Part shown: positions 32,812 to 42,564 of the stretch, in pieces
Layout: each line of letters opens with the position of its first letter
Position numbering within the stretch: position 1 is the stretch's first letter
From: an uncultured bacterium
Lineage (GTDB): Bacteria; Bacillota; Clostridia; Lachnospirales; Lachnospiraceae
Direction of reading: 5' to 3'
DNA length: 64,000 nt
Assembly (NCBI GenBank): GCA_905215405.1
Contig: CAJMQE010000002.1
Span: 39,833-103,832 of the forward strand
Made by a program: the position numbers and the translations under genes
Notes under the pieces: generated by a model
The model's input: the letters and a program-made list of their open reading frames with translations, nothing else
Databases searched by the model: none
What the model was told of the DNA's origin: nothing

Positions 32812-34587
32812 CTACTTTTCGTCTTCCAGTTCTTTCACGACTTTTTTCAGGTGTTCGGTGAGCTTTGTGTTTTCACTGTAATCCACGAGACAGTCAATGA
32901 TGCATGGTCTTTGTGATGCAAATGCTTCTTCCAGTGTCGGAATAAGATCCTGTGCCTTTTCAATCCGATAACCATTTGCGTGAAAGCTCTCTGCCAGTTG
33001 TACAAAATCCGGATTCGTAAAATCAACAAAACAATGTTCATGGAAACGGTCATCCTGTTTCCATTTGATCAGACCATAACTACTGTCATTTAAAATGAGG
33101 ACAACAATTGGAATATTCATTCTTACTGCTGTTTCAAATTCCTGACAATTCATCATAAATCCGCCATCCCCAGAAATAGCAAGCACTTTCTTATCCGGAT
33201 TGATCAATTTTGCTGACACTGCGCCTGGCACTGCAATTCCCATGGTTGCAAAGCCATTGGAAATCAAGCATGTCTTTGGTCTGTAGCAATTATAGTGTCT
33301 GGAGATCCACATTTTATGTGCTCCTACATCGGAAATCACAATGTCGTCTTCTCCCATGACTTTTCGTACATCATAAAGAATTTTCTGTGGCTTCATTGGA
33401 AATGCGTCATCTGACCCATAGCTTTCATGCTCTTCTACCAGCTTTTGCTTGATCTTTAACGCATATTCAGGCTCCTGCTTGCGATGACATCTCTTTGTGA
33501 TCTTTTCCAGTGAATTGCTGATGTCTCCGACCACTTCCACATCAGGCTGATACAGTTTGTTGATATGAGCTGGACGGGAGTCGATATGTATGATTTTGTG
33601 ATTGTCCTGCATGTTCCACTTCATAGGTGCAAATTCCACAATATCGTAGCCTATAGCCAGTACCAGATCAGCTTTTTCAAGAATTATATTCTGGTAATCC
33701 TTCTGTGGAATACCGACCGTCCACATGGAGTATGGATTATCATACGAAATGATTCCCTTTGCCATCATCGTATTAATGACCGGTATCTTTAATTTATTGG
33801 CAAAATCGGTCAAAGCCTCAGCTGCGTCAGCTCTAACAGCTGAATGTCCCGCAAGGATCACTGGATTTTCTGCAGAAAATATCTCTGCTGCGGCATCTTC
33901 GATAGCTGTAATATCTGCATATTCTTTTACAATTGCAGGTTTTCTTAATGTCTTTCTGGCCACGCCTTCCGGCACCTGTAACTTTGCAATATCTTCAGGT
34001 AGATTGATATGCGTTGCGCCTGGTTTTTCATTTTCTGCATATTTAAATGCAAGCCTTGTGATTTCATTCACTGACTCTGGACGCATAATGACTTTTGTCC
34101 TTTTGGTAATCGGCTTGAACAATGTTTCCAGATCCAGATACTGATGGGATGTCAAATGCATTTTGTCCGTGCTCAGCTGTCCTGTAATTGCAACGAGCGG
34201 TGCACCATCGCTATTTGCATCAGCAACTCCTGTAATGAGATTTGTCGCTCCAGGCCCTAATGTCGAAAGACACACTCCTGCTTTTCCAGTCAGTCTTCCA
34301 TAGACATCGGCCATAAATGCGGCTCCCTGCTCATGTCTGACGGTTATGAACTGAATTTTAGAGTGTTTTAGGGCATTCATCACATCAAGATTTTCTTCTC
34401 CTGGAATACCAAATACATATTCCACTCCCTCATGTTCAAGTCCTTTTACAAGCATTTCCGCAACATTTAAGGATTCATTCTCTCCAGGATCTGTAAATGT
34501 AGGTTCTGCCTTCTTTTTTTCCTGTGTTATTTCTGTACTTTTACCAGTTCTCGTGCTGCTGGCCAGTTCATCGTTTTGTTTTTCCAT
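32812..34587 (-). CDS. alsS: Catabolic-type acetolactate synthase (thiamine-diphosphate enzyme)
   Basis: The 591-residue enzyme would condense two pyruvates to 2-acetolactate. It has the three ThDP-enzyme domains: EGVEYVFGIPGEENLD and RHEQGAAFMADVYGRLTG with the catalytic Glu, a central domain, and the ThDP/Mg motif SGDGGFMMNCQEFETAVRMN followed by LNDSSYG. The segments GYDIVEFAPMKWN, YQPDVEVVGDI and CLVDYSENTKL resemble Bacillus AlsS more than biosynthetic IlvB. The first 40 residues are a Lys/Thr/Glu-rich extension of unknown role. The start at 34587 follows GGAGTGCAG. No small subunit gene is adjacent, fitting the catabolic type. A LysR gene is divergent. Confidence 0.82.
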   Translation of the reverse strand: MEKQNDELASSTRTGKSTEITQEKKKAEPTFTDPGENESLNVAEMLVKGLEHEGVEYVFGIPGEENLDVMNALKHSKIQFITVRHEQGAAFMADVYGRLTGKAGVCLSTLGPGATNLITGVADANSDGAPLVAITGQLSTDKMHLTSHQYLDLETLFKPITKRTKVIMRPESVNEITRLAFKYAENEKPGATHINLPEDIAKLQVPEGVARKTLRKPAIVKEYADITAIEDAAAEIFSAENPVILAGHSAVRADAAEALTDFANKLKIPVINTMMAKGIISYDNPYSMWTVGIPQKDYQNIILEKADLVLAIGYDIVEFAPMKWNMQDNHKIIHIDSRPAHINKLYQPDVEVVGDISNSLEKITKRCHRKQEPEYALKIKQKLVEEHESYGSDDAFPMKPQKILYDVRKVMGEDDIVISDVGAHKMWISRHYNCYRPKTCLISNGFATMGIAVPGAVSAKLINPDKKVLAISGDGGFMMNCQEFETAVRMNIPIVVLILNDSSYGLIKWKQDDRFHEHCFVDFTNPDFVQLAESFHANGYRIEKAQDLIPTLEEAFASQRPCIIDCLVDYSENTKLTEHLKKVVKELEDEK

Positions 34588-34621
34588 ATCTGCACTCCAT
34601 TTCTCTTTTTGTATCTGGACG

Positions 34622-34659
34622 AAAAAAAGACGTGCTCCCCTTACCGGTCGCACGTCTTT
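34622..34659 (-). terminator. Attenuator-like terminator in the alsS leader
   Basis: AAAGACGTGC and GCACGTCTTT form a perfect 10-bp stem with a T7 run on the minus strand only, ending 35 bp before the alsS ATG. Its position and orientation mean that alsS transcripts started upstream must read through it. Confidence 0.75.
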
Positions 34660-34900
34660 GTGTTCTGATCATCCAAAATGACAATATCTGATTTTCCTAC
34701 TAATAATTCTTAACAAAAATAGCCTTTCTACCGCTACTTCTGCCCAGATGAGCCATTCCACATTACATTCTTCGAATATGAAAATGCCTCATTGAATTGC
34801 TTAAAATAATAATCTATAATCACTCACAAAGCAAACAGTTATTTTTGAAAATGCCCACAGCCTTTAGGTTGTGACTGATCGAAATGCAAAGGAGAACCTT
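34660..34900. other. Divergent promoter region between alsS-like and LysR genes
   Basis: This AT-rich gap carries the upstream part of the alsS leader and the LysR promoter. I looked for T-box or other known riboswitch landmarks in the alsS direction and recognised none. No small gene seen. Confidence 0.4.
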
Positions 34901-35827
34901 ATGATTACATTTACTCAGTTTCACTATTTTCTTGTAGTCGCAAGAGAACGAAGTTTTACAAAAGCAGCACGTCATCTCTATATTTCCCAACAGTCCCTGA
35001 GCAACCATATCCAAACACTTGAAAAAGAACTGAATATCCGCCTGTTCGAACGTACCACACCTTTGACTCTGACTTATGCAGGATCTGTATTTCAACGATA
35101 CGCACAACGGTTTACCATGCTGGAAAATGATCTGACTGCAGAAATCGATGATATCAACAATAATCAAAAAGGAACCTTCTGCTTAGGTATTCCCTATAAT
35201 CGTGGTGCAATTGTTCTGCCCCAGCTGCTTCCAATCGTAAAGCAGGAGTTTCCACAGATCGAATTTTCCATTATTGAGGCAAACTATGCCGAATTGCAGA
35301 AAAAACTTGCCGAAGGAGATCTGGACATTATCCTGGAACAACTTCCCTTTACCGACAAGACAATAGCTGGGATCGCTATCAGTCAGGACGAGCTCTGCAT
35401 GCTCGTCTCAGACGGTTTTCTTTATCAAAAGTTTCAGGATCGAGCAGATGCTGTAAAAGCGGAGCTTTATCGAACTGGGAAGATTTCTCTGCTTTCTGGC
35501 AGCCCTCTCCTTTTAAGTAAACCAGGTAATTCAATGCGTGCCAGAATCGAGAAAATTCTGCTGTCCGAAGGAATTCAACCGGAATCCAATATCGAAACTG
35601 AAAATCTGAGTACACTCCTGAATCTATGCGCCAGCCATTATGGTATCACTTTCTACCCCCGGATCTTTTTTGAGAGTTCTCATGGTATTTCTCTTCCTGA
35701 ACATGTCAATGTCATACCTCTCCAATATCCTGATGCCCGCTATACCCTCGGCATCGGTTACCGCAGATCCCACTATCTGTCCCGTATTTCAACTCGGATC
35801 ATTCAACTGCTGAAAGATATGGATTAG
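34901..35827 (+). CDS. LysR-family regulator, divergent to the alsS-like gene
   Basis: This 308-residue LysR protein has an N-terminal winged HTH (MITFTQFHYFLVVARERSFT, KAARHLYISQQSLSNHIQTL) and an effector-binding domain from about residue 88 (KGTFCLGIPYNRGAIVLP). The start follows AAAGGAGAACC; ten additional codons are open upstream. Divergence from an acetolactate synthase gene parallels alsR-alsS of Bacillus, so acetate- or pyruvate-responsive control of alsS is a reasonable guess. The esterase operon follows on the same strand. Confidence 0.9.
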   Translation: MITFTQFHYFLVVARERSFTKAARHLYISQQSLSNHIQTLEKELNIRLFERTTPLTLTYAGSVFQRYAQRFTMLENDLTAEIDDINNNQKGTFCLGIPYNRGAIVLPQLLPIVKQEFPQIEFSIIEANYAELQKKLAEGDLDIILEQLPFTDKTIAGIAISQDELCMLVSDGFLYQKFQDRADAVKAELYRTGKISLLSGSPLLLSKPGNSMRARIEKILLSEGIQPESNIETENLSTLLNLCASHYGITFYPRIFFESSHGISLPEHVNVIPLQYPDARYTLGIGYRRSHYLSRISTRIIQLLKDMD

Positions 35828-35913
35828 TCTTTACTGGCTCGCATTTCTGCGATAGAATGGGAACAAAGAATACAATAGCAAAAAAGATAAAATGATATTT
35901 GGAGGATATAACC

Positions 35914-36846
35914 ATTAACCGAGCAAAAAAGAAATTGTTACGACGTCTTTCTGGCGGCAGAATTGATCTGCAGGCTTCCAGAAAATTTGCAAATCTGAAG
36001 GCATTAGATCCATTACGCCCCTTTTACAAAACGATTGATTATAAAGTTGTCAGTCAGGATCACACAATTCCACTACGCATTTATTTTCCAACAGAAGAAG
36101 ATATGCAAGAAGTCCGCAGTGAACTGGACATCCTTCTCTTCTTTCACGGCGGTGGCTGGATCAGTGAAAATATTGACAATTACAATAAAATCTGTGCCCG
36201 CATGGCCAGATATACGGACAGCATCGTTATTTCCGTGGAGTACCGTCTGGCTCCGGAACATCCATTTCCAGCCGGGCTGATTGACTGTTACACCGTAACA
36301 CGTGCCCTGTGCACCAAAGGTCTCGGACTTGGATATGAGACCCATCCTGTGACACTGATCGGTGACAGTGCCGGCGGCAATCTGGCTGCAGCAGTTTCCC
36401 TGATGGCCCGTGACAAAAAAGAGTTCACACTTACCAGACAGATTCTGATCTATCCGGTAACTGGCAACGATTATACTGCAGATTCACCATTTTCCTCTGT
36501 CCACGAAAACGGGACAGACTATCTGCTCACAGCACAGAAAATGCAGGATTATGTGGATCTATACAAAAAAAGTCCTGCTGATCTTGCACATCCATATTTT
36601 TCACCACTGCAGGCTGTCGATTTGACCGAACAGCCTGACACCCTGCTGATCACAGCTGAACTTGATCCTCTCAGAGATGAAGGAGAAGCCTATGGCATGA
36701 AGTTACAGAGTGCTGGCAATACTGTCTATATGCATCGTATACAGGGTGCCATGCATGGATATTTTGCTCTGGGTATACTGTCCTACCATGTAGATGAGAC
36801 ATTTACCCTGATCAACTCATTTTTAAGGGGGAATCACATTGAATAA
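35914..36846 (+). CDS. HSL/GDXG-family alpha/beta hydrolase (esterase), possible ATT start
   Basis: The 310-residue hydrolase carries the HSL signature FFHGGGWISE (oxyanion hole) and the nucleophile elbow GDSAGGNLAAA; the acid and histidine are in ELDPLRDEG and AMHGYFAL. It should cleave short- or medium-chain esters in the cytoplasm. The ribosome binding site GGAGG is ideally spaced (8 bp) from an ATT codon at 35914; the only standard alternative nearby upstream, TTG at 35899, overlaps the ribosome binding site itself. The stop overlaps the start of the acyltransferase gene by 8 bp, so the two are translationally coupled. Confidence 0.85.
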   Translation: MNRAKKKLLRRLSGGRIDLQASRKFANLKALDPLRPFYKTIDYKVVSQDHTIPLRIYFPTEEDMQEVRSELDILLFFHGGGWISENIDNYNKICARMARYTDSIVISVEYRLAPEHPFPAGLIDCYTVTRALCTKGLGLGYETHPVTLIGDSAGGNLAAAVSLMARDKKEFTLTRQILIYPVTGNDYTADSPFSSVHENGTDYLLTAQKMQDYVDLYKKSPADLAHPYFSPLQAVDLTEQPDTLLITAELDPLRDEGEAYGMKLQSAGNTVYMHRIQGAMHGYFALGILSYHVDETFTLINSFLRGNHIE

Positions 36847-38674
36847 TCAGACCGGCAAAAATACTGGTAATGAATGGAGAAGCATCGATAATCCCGGTAA
36901 GATTTTTCCGGCTACCAGCAATAAAAAGGATACACGTGTATTTCGTGTGTATTGTGAATTAAATGAACCAGTGAACGCAGAGCTTCTACAGACCGCTCTT
37001 GATCAGGCCATGGAGACCTACCCTCTCTTTCAGTCTGTATTAAGAAAAGGATTCTTTTGGTTCTATTTTGAAAAAAGCGATCTGCGCCCTCTTGTAAAAG
37101 AGGAACAGAAGCCACCCTGCTCTAATATTTATATCCGGGACAAGAAAAGCCTTCTCTTTGAGGTGACTTATTATAAGAACCGCATCAGTTTTGAGACATT
37201 TCATGCCCTGACAGATGGTACAGGCGCTGTGGAATTTACCCGGGAACTGGTCAAAAATTATCTGTATCTTGCACACCAGGCCGATGGACTTGCAAATGTA
37301 CCACTGCGGGACGAGACCACAACGAACAATGACTTTGAGACCGATAGTTTTGATAAATACTACGACAAAGCAGAGGCGCATAAAAATGCCCCAAAGGAAA
37401 AGCTTCCAAAAACTTATCAGCTCCATGGCCATATGCGCGAGCCGGGCGATATGGGACTTAACCAGGCTGTATACAGCACTTCTGCCATGCTTACAAAAGC
37501 AAAGGAATTCAATGTATCTATTACAGTTCTTCTGACTGCTGCCCTGATGTGTGCAATCGATGAGGAACGGAATATCCGGAACAAAAAACCGATTGGCATT
37601 ATGATTCCTGTCAATCTGCGAAAATATATGAAATCCGATACCATGATGAACTTTTTTGGCTGGATCAGTCCACAATTTGACTTCCACCATGGTGAAAATA
37701 CTTTTAAAGACGTGGTACAAAGCGTCCGTGAAAGCTTCGCAAAGAATCTGACCCGCGAAAGCGTGATGGACAAAATGAATACATTTGTGAAGATTGAAAA
37801 AAATCCATTTCTGCGTGGCATTCCACTGGAATTAAAGATTTTGTCCATGAAACTGGCAGCCAGTGTTGCCTCCGGCGAAACAACCGCCGTCTATTCCAAT
37901 GTCGGTGCCATTCGTATGCCTGATGGCTATGAAGCCTACATTGACCGATTTGGTTTTTTCGTGAGTACGCCAAAGCTTCAACTATGTACCTGCTCCTTTG
38001 AAGATGAATTTACGGTCAGTTTTACTTCTGCACTGGCCAATGAAAATATAGAAAGAAACTTTTACCGTATTTTAAAGGAGATCGGCCTCAGCAAAAAAGA
38101 AACTGTAACAGAATATCCCGAACAGAAAAAAGAACCTCTGAAAGGACTGCTATTTGTTAAGATCGTATCTTTTATCATACTCTCGCTCACCATTGGCACT
38201 ATCGGTGTTAACCATGTATTTTCTCCACATATTCACTGGGCTACCTACACTGTACTTGGATGTATGTGCCTTTGGGCCATTACAATGCTATGTTACTTTA
38301 AGCGGAGAAATCTTTTGAAGATTACAATCTGGCAGCAAGTTCTGGTCAGTCTGATCTGCATTGTCTGGGATTTTGTGACCGGTTGGTCCGGATGGTCGCT
38401 TTCCCTCTCTCTACCGATTGTACAGGTCGTTGCACTTATCTCTCTGTTCATCGTCACTGTGAGCCAGCGGTTAAAGATTCGTGACAATCTGATCTATTTT
38501 ATGATTACCAGCGTTCTGGGGCTGATTCCCTATATTCTGGTCCTGACTGGTGTCGTTAAATTTGCTGTTTTATCTGTTATCTGCTCCTTCATCTGTGTAC
38601 TGGTGATTATTGCACTCCTGATATTCAGATGGAAAGATGTAAAGCATGAAATGCAGAAAAAATTTCATCTCTGA
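36839..38674 (+). CDS. Condensation-fold acyltransferase with C-terminal membrane domain
   Basis: The 611-residue protein has an N-terminal alcohol-acetyltransferase/condensation-type domain (1-420) with the active-site motif FHALTDGTG (HxxxDG), the PVNLRKYM region and a C-terminal latch segment, then a basic linker and about six transmembrane helices (440-600, DUF6320-like). The start is a TTG with AAGGGGGAA upstream, inside the end of the esterase gene. It probably transfers an acyl group to or from a lipid or alcohol at the membrane, with the coupled esterase acting on the same ester; the substrate is unknown. Confidence 0.78.
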   Translation: MNNQTGKNTGNEWRSIDNPGKIFPATSNKKDTRVFRVYCELNEPVNAELLQTALDQAMETYPLFQSVLRKGFFWFYFEKSDLRPLVKEEQKPPCSNIYIRDKKSLLFEVTYYKNRISFETFHALTDGTGAVEFTRELVKNYLYLAHQADGLANVPLRDETTTNNDFETDSFDKYYDKAEAHKNAPKEKLPKTYQLHGHMREPGDMGLNQAVYSTSAMLTKAKEFNVSITVLLTAALMCAIDEERNIRNKKPIGIMIPVNLRKYMKSDTMMNFFGWISPQFDFHHGENTFKDVVQSVRESFAKNLTRESVMDKMNTFVKIEKNPFLRGIPLELKILSMKLAASVASGETTAVYSNVGAIRMPDGYEAYIDRFGFFVSTPKLQLCTCSFEDEFTVSFTSALANENIERNFYRILKEIGLSKKETVTEYPEQKKEPLKGLLFVKIVSFIILSLTIGTIGVNHVFSPHIHWATYTVLGCMCLWAITMLCYFKRRNLLKITIWQQVLVSLICIVWDFVTGWSGWSLSLSLPIVQVVALISLFIVTVSQRLKIRDNLIYFMITSVLGLIPYILVLTGVVKFAVLSVICSFICVLVIIALLIFRWKDVKHEMQKKFHL

Positions 38675-38690
38675 TCAAAAAATCTGATCA

Positions 38691-38776
38691 AAAAAGAGTA
38701 GTACTGCCTGCGCTGCCTCCAAAAACAGACTTCACATCTGACTTTTGGTAGCAGCACAGTGCCGCCTACTCTTTTT
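38691..38776 (+). terminator. Long branched terminator after the acyltransferase gene
   Basis: AAAAAGAGTAG and CTACTCTTTTT outer arms enclose CCAAAA-CAGA/TCTG-TTTTGG inner stems; a T5 run follows. It lies 17 bp past the stop codon. Confidence 0.85.
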
Positions 38777-38957
38777 CTATACTCATTTTTGTATTGTAAT
38801 CTACATTTTTATGATTCACATAGTTTTGTTTTACATTGACTCTGATTTAAATATTTATTTTTTATGTCTTTGTAATTTAAATATTTATGATTTACGTTTG
38901 TTCCATATTCTCTTTACGATCTCATAATCTATACTATTTTTCCTATCATGTAATACT

Positions 38958-40637
38958 TTACATTGCAACAACTCTGTCTGCCCTTGCAATTGTTGCTGGC
39001 CGATGGGCGATCATAATTGTTGTTCTGCCCTTTGCCATTCGATCGATTGCCTCCGATACCAGCTGTTCGGATTCATTATCCAATGCAGAGGTAGCCTCAT
39101 CCAGCAGAAGAATCGGTGCATCTTTTAATACAGCTCTTGCAATTGCAATTCTCTGCTTTTCACCACCCGAAAGACGATTTCCACGTTCTCCTGCAACAGT
39201 ATCATAGCCCTGATCGAGCTTTTCAATGAAATCGTGCGCATTGGCAACTTTTGCCGCTGCAATAATTTCTTCTCTTGTTGCTCCCGGTTTTCCATATGCG
39301 ATATTATCTGCAATACTGACATCATACAGATATGGTTCCTGCGGAACATATGCGATCAGATCCCTGATTTCATCCAGCGTCATACTGCCATATGCCTTTC
39401 CAGCAATCGAAATTGCCCCGCTCTGTGGTTCATAGAATCCAAGGAGGATCTTAGCCAGTGTACTTTTACCACGTCCTGATTTTCCTGTGATTGCTACTGA
39501 TTTTCCTTTTTCAATCGACAAAGAGAAATGATCGAGGACATTTCTACCCTCCTCATACGCAAAACAGATATCCTCAAATTCGATATATGCACTGCCCTTT
39601 GCTGCAGGAATCTTATATCTTTCAGGCTCCTGCTCCTGTTCCAAAAAGGCAAAAACACGGTCCGCATTTGCCAGACAGTTGGTCAATTCCGGTAGATACC
39701 GTCCTATTTGGAGGAAATTCCAGCTAAATGGTCCATACATGACATAGATTGCTGTTAGCGAACTCAAGGATACCATGCCGATACTTGCAAAATACACACC
39801 GATCGCAAGGAACGTAAGGATACTTAACAGATCCAGACTCTCATTTATTCCATCCAGAATTGCTGATAACCAGTTCTTTTTCTTCTGAATATTCAAATAC
39901 TGCTCATTGCTGTCTCTGTATTTTTTAACCATCACCGGACCAAGATTAAAGATCTTGCAAAGCTCGATACCAGACAAAATGTTGGTCAGATTTTCTGTCA
40001 TCGTTCCATTCTGTTTGGACAATTCTTTTCCAAGCTTTTTCATTGGTCTGACGAACAATGTATTAATGACCAACATCAGCATGCTGACCAGCATCAGCAT
40101 TCCAGTCACTCTCCAGCTCAGTAAGAACATGGGAACTGCATAGACAATGACTGCCAGGATTGGAGCTACCAGTCTTCTAAATCTAGAACCGTATACATCC
40201 CCTGCCCTCGCTGTATCAAAGATCAGTTTTGACATAAAATCACCTGTATGATGATTCTCATAATAAGACATTGGCAGAAGCATCGCTTTTGAGAATACTT
40301 TTCTTTCAATTCCTGCAATTCCCCTTTTGGCTTCAATATTATAATGAACGGTACCGGTCTTCCACAGAAGCAGTGAAACGACTCCCAGTGCAAAATTAAC
40401 AATCAGAAGCTGTAACAGTCCCTGCGTACTTTTATTCTGTGCGAGCTGCATAATATCTTTCAACATATAGGATGCTATCACACCAAACAATGCCATTCCT
40501 ACGGTCGATGCGACAATACTTAAAAGATAGACCCCTTCATACTTTCCAAGACTTCGCAACAGCTTTCGGAGCGTATTTCGCGAAGCGGTCGTATATCCAT
40601 GTTTGCTTTCCTGTTTATTCATTTTCTGGCTGTTCAT
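38958..40637 (-). CDS. ABC exporter half-transporter, C-terminally truncated
   Basis: This 559-residue type IV ABC half-transporter has six membrane helices (residues 25-320) and an ATPase domain with Walker A GKSGRGKST, the Q-loop AYVPQEP, signature LSGGEKQR, Walker B ILLLDEATSALD and H-loop IAHR. The protein stops at RADRVVAM, about 25 residues short of the usual end (normally a GRIVExGTHEEL tail). No continuation is found in any downstream frame. Its start overlaps the partner gene by 8-23 bp (ATG at 40637 or 40622). It is likely a heterodimer subunit; loss of the tail may still be tolerated because all catalytic motifs are present. Confidence 0.87.
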   Translation of the reverse strand: MNSQKMNKQESKHGYTTASRNTLRKLLRSLGKYEGVYLLSIVASTVGMALFGVIASYMLKDIMQLAQNKSTQGLLQLLIVNFALGVVSLLLWKTGTVHYNIEAKRGIAGIERKVFSKAMLLPMSYYENHHTGDFMSKLIFDTARAGDVYGSRFRRLVAPILAVIVYAVPMFLLSWRVTGMLMLVSMLMLVINTLFVRPMKKLGKELSKQNGTMTENLTNILSGIELCKIFNLGPVMVKKYRDSNEQYLNIQKKKNWLSAILDGINESLDLLSILTFLAIGVYFASIGMVSLSSLTAIYVMYGPFSWNFLQIGRYLPELTNCLANADRVFAFLEQEQEPERYKIPAAKGSAYIEFEDICFAYEEGRNVLDHFSLSIEKGKSVAITGKSGRGKSTLAKILLGFYEPQSGAISIAGKAYGSMTLDEIRDLIAYVPQEPYLYDVSIADNIAYGKPGATREEIIAAAKVANAHDFIEKLDQGYDTVAGERGNRLSGGEKQRIAIARAVLKDAPILLLDEATSALDNESEQLVSEAIDRMAKGRTTIMIAHRPATIARADRVVAM

Positions 40638-42381
40638 CCTTCATCCCTCCATTCCTGCATTCCTTTCCATAGAGATCAGTATAGGCTCCATTTGCATGTA
40701 AAAGTTCTTCATGCGTACCTTTTTCCACGATCCTGCCTCCATCAAATACAAAGATCGTATCTGCATCCTGAATGGTGTTAAGACGATGGGCAATAATAAT
40801 GACCGTTCTGTCTTCCGAAATTCTGTCTATGGCCTCCTGAATCAGATTCTCCGTCTTGACATCGACTGCTGAAGTCGGTTCGTCCAAAAGTAGAATTGGT
40901 GCATTTTTTAAGAATGCCCTAGCAATAGAGATTCTCTGCCGTTCTCCACCTGACAGACGAACACCACGCTCTCCGGCCATCGTATCATATCCGTCTGGAA
41001 GATTCATGATAAAATCGTGAATATTTGCCATTTTACAGGCAGTAATGACATCTTCTCTGGTCGCTCCCTTTCTACCGTAAGCTACATTTGTAAGAATGGT
41101 GTCCGGGAACAAGAAAACATTCTGTGATACCAGTGCGAACTGTCTTCTTGCTGATTCCAGATTCCAATCCGTAAATTCTTTTCCAAAAAGTCGGTAACTC
41201 CCCTGCTGATACGGATAAAATCCACAGATAATACGAAATGCAGTGGATTTCCCCTGTCCTGAACCACCAACAAATGCTGTCGTGCTTCCTTTTTTAATTG
41301 TAAAACCCAGATCTTTAAATATGTAATCCTGTTCCTGTGGCTCTGTTTTATCCTGCTTTGCATAGCTGAATGAAATATTTTCAAATGTTATAACATCTTC
41401 ACAGGCAGTATCCTCTTTTTTCATCTCGTAAGAACCACTATGTTCATCGGGCTGTGCACAGATATCCTCAAGTCTTCTCATACTGACTCCGATTTCTCTG
41501 AAATCATTGATATAGTAAGGGAATTCACCGATTGAATGTGTCATTCTGTCGAGCAGAACAACGAATGCGATCATTTCACCAACTGTCAGATGTCCACTGA
41601 TAATTTCAAGCAGTGCAAATACATAACAACAAATTGTCGGTATCCAGGAAATGACCTGCTCCATTACATAGGATGTCGTTGAAATCCGGGTTCTGGCCTC
41701 TTCATTTCTAAAGACCTCCTCAATGACTACAAACAATCTGTCCCTTACGACCTGAAACAGATTATAACTTCTTCCTATAACGATCCCATTTATTCCATCA
41801 TAGGCGATCTCTGTCCGTTCATCCAGTTTTCTTCTTCTCAGATCCGTTAGTTTCTGCAACTTATGTGAAACATAATTGACAATTGCGAACATCACAGGAT
41901 AACAGATCAACACTAGCAGCGTCAGTCTGACATCCATAATGAACATGTACACAGTCACAGCAAGAAATGTAATCATTCCAATAACAGTCTCCGGCATTGT
42001 CTCTGAAAACAGTCTTCCGACCTCATTGATATCGGATACCATTTTGTTAAGAACACTTCCTGAGCCTTCTTCATCAAAATATCGATACTCTATTCTAGTT
42101 ATTTTGTCTGCTGCCTCGTTCTTAAAATCATTCTGAACCAGTACACTAAATGTATTCTTTGAAAAGTTTCTGATAAATGCTACCACAAACCCACCTGCAG
42201 ACATTGCAAGCAACAGCAGTATGAACTTTTCAAATTCTACATTTTCACCAGCCAATACCTGATCCACCACATCTGCAATCATTGCATTACCTCTGATCAA
42301 AAGATACGCCAGTGCGAGCGCAGAAATAACACAGCTTATGAACCATCCGCCATGCCTTTTTGCAATTTTCGTAAATTTCAT
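40615..42381 (-). CDS. ABC exporter half-transporter, full length
   Basis: The 588-residue protein has six transmembrane helices, intracellular loops with YRYFDEEGSGSVLNKM (coupling helix), and an ATPase domain with Walker A GGSGQGKST, signature LSGGERQR, Walker B ILLLDEPTSAVD, switch IAHR and the complete DGGRIVEKGTHEELL tail. It pairs with the overlapping downstream half-transporter to form a heterodimeric MDR-type exporter of lipids, peptides or drugs. The ribosome binding site GGAGG is 11 bp before the ATG. No immunity or peptide biosynthesis genes are adjacent. Confidence 0.9.
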   Translation of the reverse strand: MKFTKIAKRHGGWFISCVISALALAYLLIRGNAMIADVVDQVLAGENVEFEKFILLLLAMSAGGFVVAFIRNFSKNTFSVLVQNDFKNEAADKITRIEYRYFDEEGSGSVLNKMVSDINEVGRLFSETMPETVIGMITFLAVTVYMFIMDVRLTLLVLICYPVMFAIVNYVSHKLQKLTDLRRRKLDERTEIAYDGINGIVIGRSYNLFQVVRDRLFVVIEEVFRNEEARTRISTTSYVMEQVISWIPTICCYVFALLEIISGHLTVGEMIAFVVLLDRMTHSIGEFPYYINDFREIGVSMRRLEDICAQPDEHSGSYEMKKEDTACEDVITFENISFSYAKQDKTEPQEQDYIFKDLGFTIKKGSTTAFVGGSGQGKSTAFRIICGFYPYQQGSYRLFGKEFTDWNLESARRQFALVSQNVFLFPDTILTNVAYGRKGATREDVITACKMANIHDFIMNLPDGYDTMAGERGVRLSGGERQRISIARAFLKNAPILLLDEPTSAVDVKTENLIQEAIDRISEDRTVIIIAHRLNTIQDADTIFVFDGGRIVEKGTHEELLHANGAYTDLYGKECRNGGMKDEQPENE

Positions 42382-42564
42382 GATCTGTCAATACCTCCAT
42401 ATTTTTTTCATCCCATAAACCCTGTATTTTAGTTGTCAAATACGCTCTCCTATGCTATAAATGCAGCATTTTTCCGCACATTTAACTCATATCATATAAT
42501 ACCTTTAGTAAAATGCCTCTAAAGGCATAGTTAAATTGTACTTCCTGGCTGAAACAATTACAAC

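Noticed and set aside
34660..34900. T-box leader for the alsS-like gene
   Set aside because: No GGGTGGNACCGCG-type antiterminator sequence or specifier stem could be found.
37040..37720. 226-codon frame antisense to the acyltransferase gene
   Set aside because: Shadow of a gene with recognisable motifs; no start signals.
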